This document shows positions 17,118 to 25,627 of a stretch of 64,000 nucleotides of DNA, piece by piece. The DNA is from Christiangramia crocea (GTDB lineage: Bacteria > Bacteroidota > Bacteroidia > Flavobacteriales > Flavobacteriaceae): contig NZ_JAJSON010000026.1 in assembly GCF_022410465.1 (NCBI RefSeq), positions 62,001 to 126,000 of the forward strand, read 5' to 3'. The notes under the pieces are model-generated. The model was not told where the DNA came from, searched no databases, and worked only from the letters and a program-made list of their open reading frames with translations. Within the stretch, counting starts at the first letter, position 1. Every line of letters starts with the position of its first letter. The translations under genes and the position numbers were made by a program.

Positions 17118-17792
17118 TTGGAGCGAAAGATCATAAAGACCGCCGATGGTTCTGTGACCATCCACCTGCCGGAATGGAATGAGCAATACCACTCCAAGCA
17201 TGGAGCGGTGCAGGAAGCCCGACATGTGTTTTTGAAAATGGGTCTTCATGCCCTGTTGGAAAAAAAGAAGTTTTCAGAGCTTTCCATCCTCGAAATAGGT
17301 TTCGGTACGGGCCTTAATGCATTTCTTACTTTTCTGGAAGCAGAGAGACTTCGGTTAAAGATAAGTTATACTGGGGTTGAAGCTTATCCGGTGGCTTCAG
17401 AAGAAGTGAAACTTCTCAATTATCCGGAAGCTGTCCAGGCAGAAGATAAAGCTGAATATTTTCAGAAGTTACACCAGGCGGAATGGGAAAAAAATACAGA
17501 GGTATCACAACTTTTCAGTCTTAAAAAACAACAGAAAAAATTCAGCAGGATAAGCGATACCGAATTGTATGATCTTATTTACTTTGATGCTTTTGGAGCG
17601 AGGGTACAACCCGAACTCTGGACTGAAGAGATATTCGCTTTAATGTTCCAGGCTCTTAAACCGGATGGGATTTTAGTTACTTATGCAGCCAAAGGCAGTG
17701 TAAGAAGAGCGATGTTGGCCTCAGGGTTTCAAGTGGAAAAGCTGCCTGGACCTCCCGGAAAACGAGAAATGTTAAGGGCTGTTAAATTATAA
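17118..17792 (+). CDS. mnmD: tRNA 5-aminomethyl-2-thiouridine methyltransferase
   Basis: 224 residues with TTG start one base after the preceding stop. The start is supported by the family N-terminus (TADGSVTIHLPEWNEQYHS). The AdoMet-binding motif LEIGFGTGLNAFL lies at 59-71 and the DLIYFDAFGARVQPELWT block matches MnmC methyltransferase domains. It would perform the last step of mnm5s2U34 formation in tRNA. In Bacteroidota the methyltransferase domain commonly stands alone, without the MnmC oxidoreductase domain, which is consistent with the length. Confidence 0.88.
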   Translation: MERKIIKTADGSVTIHLPEWNEQYHSKHGAVQEARHVFLKMGLHALLEKKKFSELSILEIGFGTGLNAFLTFLEAERLRLKISYTGVEAYPVASEEVKLLNYPEAVQAEDKAEYFQKLHQAEWEKNTEVSQLFSLKKQQKKFSRISDTELYDLIYFDAFGARVQPELWTEEIFALMFQALKPDGILVTYAAKGSVRRAMLASGFQVEKLPGPPGKREMLRAVKL

Positions 17793-17865
17793 GCCTACAG
17801 CCGTTAAACCTCATTTAAAATGGGTGGTGGGCGTATTGTCTTATGTATCTTAACAACAAAAAAAT

Positions 17866-18768
17866 ATGCGTGTCTTAATCACAGGTGCAACGGGTTTGAT
17901 TGGCTCACGGCTCAGCAATTTGTGCAGGAAAAAGGGAATACAGATCAATTATCTCACCACCGACAAAAATAAAATAAAGAAAGAGGAAGATTATCAGGGC
18001 TTTTACTGGGATCCAGGGAGTCAGGAAATAGAAAAAGGTTGCATAGAAGGTGTAAAGACTATAGTACATCTTGCCGGAGCCAGTATTGCAGAGCCATGGT
18101 CTAATTCTTATAAAAAGAAGATCATTAAAAGCCGAACAGACACGGCAGCTCTTTTATTCAAAACTTTAGATGATAGCTCTCACCAGGTTGAAAATTTTAT
18201 TTCAGCCAGTGCCATTGGAATCTATCCCAGTTCTCTACAAAAATTATACTTTGAAGATGATAATGTGATAGCCGATAATTTTATCGGGGAAGTTGTACGG
18301 AAATGGGAGACTGCAGCCGATGAGTTTGAAAAATTAGGCCTGGACGTGGCTAAGATAAGAGTTGGGCTTGTACTGGCCGAAGATGGTGGAATGCTGGAAA
18401 AGATTAAAAAACCCATTTCCCTGAATATGGGTGCAGCGCTGGGCAGTGGCAAACAATGGCAGTCCTGGATCCATATTGAAGATCTGGCAGAGATCTTTCT
18501 GTTTGCGATAGAGAATGAATTAACGGGAGTCTATAATGCCGTAGCCCCAAATCCGGTTACAAATAAAGAACTTACAAAAGCGCTCGCCAAACAGATGGGC
18601 AAATCTATATGGCTGCCAAACGTTCCAAAATTTGCATTAAAGGCATTACTGGGAGAGATGTCTCAGATCGTACTTTCCAGCCAGCTGGTAAGCAGTAAGA
18701 AAATTGAAGACCAGGGCTATAATTTCAAATACACTAATCTTTCAAGGGCTCTGGCAGATCTTACCTGA
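17866..18768 (+). CDS. TIGR01777-type SDR epimerase with DUF1731
   Basis: 300 residues. The Rossmann fingerprint GATGLIGSRL (7-16) binds NAD(P); a central LAGASIAEPWSNSYKKKI and SASAIGIYPS follow. The C-terminal ~50 residues (LPNVPKFALKALLGEMSQIV) match DUF1731, typical of YfcH-like proteins. Substrate unknown. It lies 73 bases after mnmD on the same strand, and a terminator follows. Confidence 0.88.
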   Translation: MRVLITGATGLIGSRLSNLCRKKGIQINYLTTDKNKIKKEEDYQGFYWDPGSQEIEKGCIEGVKTIVHLAGASIAEPWSNSYKKKIIKSRTDTAALLFKTLDDSSHQVENFISASAIGIYPSSLQKLYFEDDNVIADNFIGEVVRKWETAADEFEKLGLDVAKIRVGLVLAEDGGMLEKIKKPISLNMGAALGSGKQWQSWIHIEDLAEIFLFAIENELTGVYNAVAPNPVTNKELTKALAKQMGKSIWLPNVPKFALKALLGEMSQIVLSSQLVSSKKIEDQGYNFKYTNLSRALADLT

Positions 18769-18774
18769 AATAAA

Positions 18775-18799
18775 AAAGCCCCGCTCAAGGCAGGGCTTT
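18775..18799. terminator. Terminator between the SDR gene and yceI
   Basis: AAAGCCC (18775-18781) pairs with GGGCTTT (18793-18799). The T-rich tail is best on the minus strand, where it would end the YceI gene. Confidence 0.8.
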
Positions 18800-18819
18800 A
18801 GTTAAATGTGGGTAATAAA

Positions 18820-19488
18820 TTAAGCTTTATTAGCTTTCAGATTTATTTTAAGTTCCACCTCGTCATTAATGAATTTATCACCCAGGCCGTCAAACACAGA
18901 TTTGGAACCGTAATTTACGTTCCACTGGGTTCTGTCTATAGTGAATTCTTCACTGGTGATCTGGATGCTTTCTCCATCTTTCGTAATGTTTACCGGGAAA
19001 GCAATATTCTTGGTCTCTTCCTTTATTGTAAGGTTACCCTGTAACATTTGCTGACCTTCCTCTTCAGTAATTCCGGTCACTTCAAAAGTCGCTTCAGGGT
19101 ATTTGGTAACATTAAAAAAGTCGCCTTCCTTTCCTTCAACCGTACCTTTTAAGTGAGCCTCAAGATCTGCTTTTTTATCTCCATCAAGGTCGGTCACTTC
19201 AATAGAATTCATATCTATTACAAAAGTTCCGCTCTCAATCACACTATCGTTTGCCTTGAATGATCCTTCCATAATCTTGATAGTTCCGGTATGAGTTCCG
19301 GTAGGTTTCTCACCTTGCCATTCAATTACAGAAACGGCTGTATCTACACTGAATTCTGAAGCTTCCGCCTGCGCAGTGGCAGCATCTTTTGCCTCGGTCA
19401 TCTCAGCTTCGTTATTGTTGTTCTTGCATGAAGTAAAAGCAAGTCCAAGACCAGCTATAATCATTGCATTTAGAAATAGTCTCTTCAT
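18820..19488 (-). CDS. YceI family lipoprotein
   Basis: 222 residues with a lipobox ending at Cys21 (GLAFTSC). Residues about 45-220 form the YceI lipocalin-like barrel (VIEWQGEKPTGTHTGTIKI, FFNVTKYPEATFEVTGI, WNVNYGSKSVFDGLGDKFI). YceI proteins bind isoprenoid-like lipids in the periplasm; the precise role here is unknown. It is transcribed divergently from grpE, which has a separate promoter region. Confidence 0.9.
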   Translation of the reverse strand: MKRLFLNAMIIAGLGLAFTSCKNNNNEAEMTEAKDAATAQAEASEFSVDTAVSVIEWQGEKPTGTHTGTIKIMEGSFKANDSVIESGTFVIDMNSIEVTDLDGDKKADLEAHLKGTVEGKEGDFFNVTKYPEATFEVTGITEEEGQQMLQGNLTIKEETKNIAFPVNITKDGESIQITSEEFTIDRTQWNVNYGSKSVFDGLGDKFINDEVELKINLKANKA

Positions 19489-19568
19489 TTGGGTTAATTT
19501 TTATAGTTCGGCACAAAACTAAAAGGAAAATCATTCCTCGGCTCATAAATTTTTACTAAAAAATCTTG

Positions 19569-19585
19569 TGACATTTTGACATTTT
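19569..19585 (+). promoter_or_regulatory. Direct repeat TGACATTT upstream of grpE
   Basis: TGACATTT and TGACATTTT stand head-to-tail 54 bases before the grpE start. Position in front of a heat-shock operon suggests a promoter or regulator element; I cannot name the factor. Confidence 0.3.
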
Positions 19586-19638
19586 AGCCGGATTGGCAAC
19601 GAATTTGACCAGAAGAGGCTGAAAGTAAATTTTAAGTA

Positions 19639-20232
19639 ATGAGCGAAAAAAAGGATAAAGCCAAAAAAAAAGATAAAGAGGTAAAAGATCAGGTAGAAGA
19701 AGTGCTGGACAATGCCATAGATGAAGTAGATGAAAATGGCGAAAATAAAGAGGAACAGCCTGAGGGGAAAGAAAATGAACTTACCCAGGAAGAACGCTTA
19801 AAAGAGGACCTTCAGAAGGAAAAAGATAAATTCTTAAGGCTCTTTGCGGAGTTTGAGAACTATAAAAGACGTACCTCAAAAGAGAGACTGGAATTATTCA
19901 AGACTGCCAATCAGGAAGTAATGACAGCCATGCTGCCTATTCTTGACGATTTTGACAGGGCTCTGAATGAACTTAAAAAATCCGGAGATGAAAATCTTCT
20001 GAAGGGAATTGAGCTGATCCATAATAAACTTAAGGAAACTCTTAAAGCTAAGGGGCTTGAAAGGATGAATGTGGAGCAGGGAGAAGATTTTGATTCGGAG
20101 ATCCATGAAGCTATCACACAGGTGCCTGCCCCTTCTGATGACCTTAAAGGCAAGATTGTTGATGTAGTAGAGCCCGGATATAAGCTGGGGGAAAGGATTA
20201 TTAGATTTCCTAAAGTAGTTACCGGCAAGTAA
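19639..20232 (+). CDS. grpE: Nucleotide exchange factor GrpE
   Basis: 197 residues. A very charged Lys/Glu-rich tail (about 1-55) is followed by the long dimerising helix (RLFAEFENYKRRTSKERLEL) and the C-terminal beta domain (GEDFDSEIHEAITQVP, VDVVEPGYKLGERIIRFPKV). It releases ADP from DnaK and acts as a temperature sensor. dnaJ follows 31 bases later; dnaK is not in the window. Confidence 0.97.
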   Translation: MSEKKDKAKKKDKEVKDQVEEVLDNAIDEVDENGENKEEQPEGKENELTQEERLKEDLQKEKDKFLRLFAEFENYKRRTSKERLELFKTANQEVMTAMLPILDDFDRALNELKKSGDENLLKGIELIHNKLKETLKAKGLERMNVEQGEDFDSEIHEAITQVPAPSDDLKGKIVDVVEPGYKLGERIIRFPKVVTGK

Positions 20233-20263
20233 ACCGCTTTTGCAAAATTTGTAAAAACCCAAC

Positions 20264-21376
20264 ATGAAAGAAGATTATTACGAAATATTAGGCGTAAGTA
20301 AAGACGCTTCAGCTGCAGATATCAAGAGAGCATACCGTAAAATGGCTTTGAAATATCACCCCGATAAAAATCCTGGTGATACCAAAGCAGAGGATATGTT
20401 CAAGAAATCGGCCGAAGCTTATGAAGTATTAGGAAATCAGGAAAAGAGAGCCAAATATGATCGTTTTGGTCACCAGGCCTTTGAAGGTGGCGGATTCGGT
20501 GGAGGTGGAATGAACATGGATGATATCTTCAGCCAGTTCGGTGACATCTTCGGCGGTGGATTTGGGGGCGGATTCTCCGGGTTTGGAGGATTTGGCGGAG
20601 GCCAGCGCCGTTCGAAAGGGAGCAACCTAAGGATCAGGGTTAGTTTAAATCTTGAAGAAATTGCCAATGGTTGTGAGAAAAAGATCAAAGTAAAACGAAA
20701 GGTTCAGGCTCCAGGCACTACCTATAAGACCTGTTCTACCTGTCATGGATCAGGACAGGTTACGCGTGTTACCAATACGATATTAGGTAGGATGCAGACT
20801 GCCTCTCCCTGTGGAACCTGTAGCGGAACCGGACAGATCCTGGATCATAAACCTGAAGGAGCCGACTCGCAAGGGCTTACAATGAAGGAAGAGACTGTAT
20901 CTATTAAAATACCTGCGGGTGTTGAAGATGGAATGCAGTTGAAAGTTGCCGGAAAAGGTAATGAAGCTCCTGGGAATGGTATTCCTGGAGACCTGCTGGT
21001 AGCTATTGAGGAAAAAGAACATCCAAGTCTTCAGAGAGAAGGAGATAACCTTCATTATGACCTGTACATTAGTTTTTCTGAAGCTGCACTGGGAACCTCC
21101 AAGGAAATAGATACCGTAACCGGTAAAGTTCGTATCAAGATAGAGGAAGGTGTGCAGTCTGGTAAGATCTTAAGATTAAGAGGAAAAGGAATTTCAAGTA
21201 TAAATGGTTATGGAAAGGGAGATCTGCTTGTACATGTGAATGTCTGGACTCCTAAAACACTTTCCAGAGAACAAAAGGAGTTTTTCGAAAGGATGGCTGA
21301 TGATGATAATTTCAGACCAAACCCGGAAAAGAGCGATAAATCCTTCTTTGAAAAAGTTAAAGATATGTTTTCTTAA
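20264..21376 (+). CDS. dnaJ: Chaperone DnaJ with two-motif zinc finger
   Basis: 370 residues. The J domain carries HPD at 32-34, then comes a Gly/Phe-rich stretch (about 74-115). The zinc-binding region has only two CxxCxGxG motifs, at 157-164 (CSTCHGSG) and 183-190 (CGTCSGTG), where E. coli DnaJ has four; by spacing these match motifs 2 and 3 (the second zinc site). The C-terminal substrate-binding domains are complete. I recall the same arrangement in other flavobacterial DnaJ proteins, so it is a lineage trait rather than damage. It activates the DnaK ATPase and is co-transcribed with grpE. Confidence 0.96.
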   Translation: MKEDYYEILGVSKDASAADIKRAYRKMALKYHPDKNPGDTKAEDMFKKSAEAYEVLGNQEKRAKYDRFGHQAFEGGGFGGGGMNMDDIFSQFGDIFGGGFGGGFSGFGGFGGGQRRSKGSNLRIRVSLNLEEIANGCEKKIKVKRKVQAPGTTYKTCSTCHGSGQVTRVTNTILGRMQTASPCGTCSGTGQILDHKPEGADSQGLTMKEETVSIKIPAGVEDGMQLKVAGKGNEAPGNGIPGDLLVAIEEKEHPSLQREGDNLHYDLYISFSEAALGTSKEIDTVTGKVRIKIEEGVQSGKILRLRGKGISSINGYGKGDLLVHVNVWTPKTLSREQKEFFERMADDDNFRPNPEKSDKSFFEKVKDMFS

Positions 21377-21411
21377 AAAGCCGCTTTTAAGAAAAAATTT
21401 ATATATTTGAG

Positions 21412-21440
21412 TATCACTAAGTCTTTTAGTGATAATTTTT
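21412..21440 (+). terminator. First hairpin after dnaJ
   Basis: TATCACTAA (21412-21420) pairs with TTAGTGATA (21426-21434), followed by ATTTTTCTTTTT. It lies 35 bases after dnaJ. Confidence 0.65.
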
Positions 21441-21461
21441 CTTTTTCATAGCAATTTTTTT

Positions 21462-21498
21462 CCCATCCTTAATTTTTTTAAGGGTGGGTTTTGTTTTT
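21462..21498 (+). terminator. Second hairpin after dnaJ
   Basis: CCCATCCTTAA and TTAAGGGTGGG pair with one G-T wobble around five T, followed by TTTTGTTTTT. Together with the first hairpin it makes a double terminator separating grpE-dnaJ from the ABC operon. Confidence 0.8.
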
Positions 21499-21585
21499 AG
21501 GAGGATTCCGGAAATTATAAAATCTTCTTAATCAACTGCCACTCTCTTTCTATTTCTATATATTTAACGTTCTATCAAAGACTAT

Positions 21586-22515
21586 ATGGAAAATCTTTTG
21601 GTTGCAGAGAATATCTATAAGCGATTTGGAAATTTTACTGCACTCAACAATGTTTCAATAAATATTCCCAGGGAAAGCATTTTTGGCCTTTTAGGACCAA
21701 ACGGGGCAGGGAAAACCACTCTTTTAAGAATAATCAATCAGATAACAATGCCAGACGAGGGCAAGGTATACCTTGATGGGAAACCCCTGCATCCGGACGA
21801 TATTGTGCATATAGGCTATCTGCCTGAAGAGAGAGGACTTTATAAATCGATGAAGGTTGGCGAGCAGGCATTATATCTGGCGCGCCTCAAAGGCCTCAGT
21901 AAGAGCGAAGCCAAAGAAAGACTTAATTACTGGTTTAAAAGACTGCAAATAGAGGGTTGGTGGGATAAGAAGATACAGGAGCTATCAAAAGGGATGGCTC
22001 AGAAGGTCCAGTTTGTGATCACCGTGCTTCATCGCCCAAAACTGCTCATCTTTGATGAACCTTTCAGCGGATTTGATCCTGTGAATGCCAATCTTATAAA
22101 GGATGAAATCCTTCAGTTGAAAGAAGAAGGAGCTACCATCCTTTTTTCGACCCACCGTATGGAGAGTGTTGAGGAGCTTTGCGACTATATTGCCCTTATC
22201 CATAAATCGAATAAATTGCTGGACGGGAAAGTTTCAGATATCAAAAAGGAGTATAAGTCAAATACCTTTGAGGTGGGGCTCGATGCAATAGACGAAGCCA
22301 CCCTTAGGCAGGAACTCGAATCCCGTTTTAAAACCGGGCCAGCGAGGTTTAGGAGTATTCAGGATGATCTTAAGCTTACCATACAACTTAAGGAACATGA
22401 ATCTTCCAACGACCTGATCAGCTTTTTGCTTAGCCGGGCAAGAGTAAATCATTTTGTTGAGGTGATTCCGTCGGTAAATGATATTTTTATAAAAACGGTG
22501 ACTCAGGATGCGTAA
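21586..22515 (+). CDS. ABC transporter ATPase, NatA type
   Basis: 309 residues. Walker A GPNGAGKTT is near residue 40, the signature is ELSKGMAQKVQ (a LSKGM variant of LSGGQ), and Walker B is LLIFDEPFSGFDP. The C-terminal ~70 residues form the DUF4162 tail seen in NatA/YhaQ-type ATPases. It powers the ABC-2 permease encoded next, with which it overlaps by eight bases. NatAB-like systems export sodium or other small compounds; the substrate here is unknown. It is the first of five overlapping or abutting genes. Confidence 0.92.
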   Translation: MENLLVAENIYKRFGNFTALNNVSINIPRESIFGLLGPNGAGKTTLLRIINQITMPDEGKVYLDGKPLHPDDIVHIGYLPEERGLYKSMKVGEQALYLARLKGLSKSEAKERLNYWFKRLQIEGWWDKKIQELSKGMAQKVQFVITVLHRPKLLIFDEPFSGFDPVNANLIKDEILQLKEEGATILFSTHRMESVEELCDYIALIHKSNKLLDGKVSDIKKEYKSNTFEVGLDAIDEATLRQELESRFKTGPARFRSIQDDLKLTIQLKEHESSNDLISFLLSRARVNHFVEVIPSVNDIFIKTVTQDA

Positions 22516-23800
22516 TCTAAAGCTAATCATAAACCGGGAGTTTCTCGCAAGAATAAGGAACAGGACTTTTATCGTAATGACCTTTTTGAGCCCGCTTATC
22601 TTTGTTGGGATGATATTGCTGATTGCATATTTAAGTATGCTGAACAGTACCGAGCAGAAGATCATTGGCATCCATGATGAAAGTGGAATGTTCGCAGAAG
22701 AATTTAAAGACGGTGAACAGGTTCAGTATTTAAATTATTCAGATAGATCCTTAGATAATGCAAGAAAGGAGGTTCTGGACAATGAATACTTTGGACTTAT
22801 TCATATTTCTGATGTGGCACCCGGTGAAAATGCCAAAATAGAATTCTTTGGGAATGATACACCCGGTTTTGGAACTATCGAAAATATTGAAAAGACGATT
22901 TCAGATAAGCTAACCAGAGAACAACTGATCGCAAAAGGAATCGATGTATCCGAAATAGATAAGGCACGGGCCGACGTGCGAGTGGAGATCCAGAATTTTG
23001 CGGGCGAGCGAAGTTCAAAGATGTCTAATTATATCAAGATGTTTTTTGGAGGAGCGGCGGGTTATCTCTTGATGATGTTCATTATTATTTATGGCAATAT
23101 GGTAATGCGCAGCGTGATTGAAGAAAAGACAAATCGTATAATAGAGATCATTGTATCATCAGTTAAACCTTTTCACTTACTGCTGGGAAAGGTATTGGGC
23201 ACTTCACTGGCGGGAATCACCCAGTTCACTGTATGGGTTATTTTGGGTACGGTACTGTTATTTGGGATTTCTTCCTTTCTGGGAATAGATCCTCTAGCCG
23301 CGCAAATGCCGGCTTCTTCGGTGGTGGAGGAGAGTGTTAAACCGGAGATCAATCAGCTGGTGATCGATATTCTGAATTTACCTTATGCCAGTCTCCTTGG
23401 ATTCTTTGTGATCTATTTTATTGGCGGATATTTTCTTTATAGTGCTATTTACGCGGCAATTGGAGCGGCTGTTGACAGTGAGACAGATACACAGCAATTC
23501 ATGTTTCCTATTATTCTGCCTCTTATTCTAGGGATCTATGTTGGATTCTTTTCGGTAGTAGAAAATCCTCATGGCACGGTTTCAACCATATTTTCAATAA
23601 TTCCGTTAACTTCTCCAATTGTGATGCTTATGAGGATTCCATTTGGGGTACCATGGTGGGAAATTGCGGCCTCAATAATTGCGCTAATTGCAACTAATTT
23701 TGGGGTTCTGTGGTTATCAGCAAAGATCTACCGCGTCGGGATATTGATGTACGGAAAGAAACCAAGTTATAAAGAACTGTATAAATGGCTTAAATATTAG
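22508..23800 (+). CDS. ABC-2 type permease, NatB-like
   Basis: 430 residues with one N-terminal helix (about 22-44), a large outside loop (about 50-175), then five to six helices, the layout of NatB/YhaP permeases. The stretch MVMRSVIEEKTNRIIEIIVS is the characteristic conserved block preceding the second helix. It pairs with the ATPase whose gene overlaps its start by eight bases. The MscS gene begins two bases after its stop. Confidence 0.9.
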   Translation: MRNLKLIINREFLARIRNRTFIVMTFLSPLIFVGMILLIAYLSMLNSTEQKIIGIHDESGMFAEEFKDGEQVQYLNYSDRSLDNARKEVLDNEYFGLIHISDVAPGENAKIEFFGNDTPGFGTIENIEKTISDKLTREQLIAKGIDVSEIDKARADVRVEIQNFAGERSSKMSNYIKMFFGGAAGYLLMMFIIIYGNMVMRSVIEEKTNRIIEIIVSSVKPFHLLLGKVLGTSLAGITQFTVWVILGTVLLFGISSFLGIDPLAAQMPASSVVEESVKPEINQLVIDILNLPYASLLGFFVIYFIGGYFLYSAIYAAIGAAVDSETDTQQFMFPIILPLILGIYVGFFSVVENPHGTVSTIFSIIPLTSPIVMLMRIPFGVPWWEIAASIIALIATNFGVLWLSAKIYRVGILMYGKKPSYKELYKWLKY

Positions 23801-23802
23801 AT

Positions 23803-24738
23803 ATGCAGGACGAACAATCAACGAAGGAAAAAGTTACAGAGGTAATTGAGCAGGATATCTGGGGTCTTATTAAGGATATCTGGAATGCCGGTTTTAGTTA
23901 TTCTATAGGTGGAGAAGATATTAAAATTACTGTTGGCTTAGTTGTTTTAATCATTCTTGCCTTTTTGGTAACAAGCGTTGTTCTAAGGATTGTAAGGTCT
24001 TTTATCACTTCAAAACTGATGGAAGAAGACAAAATGAAGTTCATTAGTGTCTTCAAATTCATTAAGTATTTTGTGTATGTGGTAGTGATTCTTATCACAT
24101 TAAGTTCTACCGGAGTTGACGTAACAATACTATTAACCGCATCGGCAGCTTTATTCGTTGGTCTGGGTCTTGCCTTACAGGAACTCTTTCAGGACGTTAT
24201 TGGGGGAATTTTTATTATTCTGGATAAATCTCTTCTAGTTGGAGATGTTATTGAAATGGACGGTAGAGTTGCAAGGGTATTTGAAATAAAACTTAGAACC
24301 ACTCGCGCCCTTACAAGAGATGATAAGGTAATGATCATTCCCAACCATAAATTCATTAGTGATACGGTTTTTAACTATACCCAAAATCATAAAACTACCC
24401 GGGAGCTCGTTAGAGTAGGGGTGGCTTATGGCAGCGATGTGGAGAAAGTCAGGGAAGTTTTACTGGAATGTGCTCGTGAGCAGAAGGGAATTCTGAAAAA
24501 GCCCGAGCCTTTTGTGCTATTTGAGGATTTTGGTGATTCGGCCCTGCTGTTTGGGCTCCATTTTTATGTTTCAGACAGTTTTGTGGACCCTAAGGTGAAA
24601 AGTGAATTAAGGTTTAAAATTAATAATATGTTCAGGTTGAACGGTATTACTATACCTTTTCCTCAAAGGGATGTACATATGTTCTATCCCCGGAATAATG
24701 CAGAGCCAGATGACTTAACCGATACGGAAGATGTATAA
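23803..24738 (+). CDS. Small-conductance mechanosensitive channel (MscS family)
   Basis: 311 residues. Three hydrophobic helices (about 43-64, 82-103, 107-130) are followed by the MscS beta domain. The pore-helix region TASAALFVGLGLALQELFQDVIGGIFIIL (written here only to locate it at about 107-135) and LVGDVIEMDGRVARVFEIKL match the family. It should release solutes on membrane tension. It starts two bases after the permease stop and overlaps the next gene by eight bases. Confidence 0.9.
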   Translation: MQDEQSTKEKVTEVIEQDIWGLIKDIWNAGFSYSIGGEDIKITVGLVVLIILAFLVTSVVLRIVRSFITSKLMEEDKMKFISVFKFIKYFVYVVVILITLSSTGVDVTILLTASAALFVGLGLALQELFQDVIGGIFIILDKSLLVGDVIEMDGRVARVFEIKLRTTRALTRDDKVMIIPNHKFISDTVFNYTQNHKTTRELVRVGVAYGSDVEKVREVLLECAREQKGILKKPEPFVLFEDFGDSALLFGLHFYVSDSFVDPKVKSELRFKINNMFRLNGITIPFPQRDVHMFYPRNNAEPDDLTDTEDV

Positions 24739-25627
24739 ATTCATTTTAATAAGTGTTATATTCCTGTCGGGAATGGGGGCTATGGCTCAGAATACGGACC
24801 TGGCGAGATTAGAATACACCTATTTTCCACAGAAGAATTCTGATAATTCCTTTCGAAGATTCAGAACGTCACTGGCATTTCCCATAAGATTAAAAAAAGA
24901 GGGTTCTTATCTGGTACCAGGTATTGAATACAGGAATGTACATTTTAAGTATATTGATTCTGAAGATTTCAATACAAAAGAACTTGACAGATTTCAATCT
25001 TTTACAGCTACGCTGGGTTATACCTTTAAAATAAATGAGGACTGGCGTTTTGGAACCCAGGGAGGACTTAAGGTTGCCTCTAATTTTTCCAGAAATAAGA
25101 TTTTAAACGATGATCTTATTTATACGGGGTCTTTGTTCTTTATAAAGATGAGGGAAGATGAAAATTTTGAGGATAACTGGCGCCTGATCCTTGGTTTACA
25201 GTATTCTACGACAACCGGATTTCCATTTCCTCTTCCCATTGTAAATTATTACAGGAGATGGGATGAAAAATGGTCTTTTATGGTAGGTACCCCAAAATCA
25301 AATTTAAAATATTATTTTAACGATAAACATAGCCTTGAAACCTTTGTAACCCTGGATGGTTTTTTCGCTAATGTGCAGAGGAATTTTGATGCTACTCCTT
25401 CAGGTTCTGTAACCGATGAACTGGCTGAAAGTATTTCAATGACGGTTTTATTAAGTGGTTTGGAATATCAGTATAAAATCACTGAGCATCTCAGGTTCTA
25501 TATTTATACAGGGCATACTTTATTAAACGATATCAGGCTGCGTGATGCAGATAAGAATGATATTTATACTATTAACAAAACCAATACATATTACGCTCGT
25601 AGCGGATTAAAATTTTCAATATTCTAA
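24731..25627 (+). CDS. Outer-membrane DUF6268 family protein
   Basis: 298 residues with a signal peptide ending around AMAQ (residue 20). The remainder alternates polar and hydrophobic residues in beta-strand fashion and ends with an aromatic C-terminus (GLKFSIF), as in outer-membrane barrels. The content matches the DUF6268 group of Bacteroidota. Function unknown. It overlaps the MscS gene by eight bases and shares one base with the regulator that follows, tying an outer-membrane protein, an inner-membrane channel and an ABC exporter into one transcript. Confidence 0.8.
   Translation: MYKFILISVIFLSGMGAMAQNTDLARLEYTYFPQKNSDNSFRRFRTSLAFPIRLKKEGSYLVPGIEYRNVHFKYIDSEDFNTKELDRFQSFTATLGYTFKINEDWRFGTQGGLKVASNFSRNKILNDDLIYTGSLFFIKMREDENFEDNWRLILGLQYSTTTGFPFPLPIVNYYRRWDEKWSFMVGTPKSNLKYYFNDKHSLETFVTLDGFFANVQRNFDATPSGSVTDELAESISMTVLLSGLEYQYKITEHLRFYIYTGHTLLNDIRLRDADKNDIYTINKTNTYYARSGLKFSIF

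Noticed and set aside
19894-20265. Minus-strand frames opposite grpE
   Set aside because: They are shadows of a certain gene, with no recognisable content.
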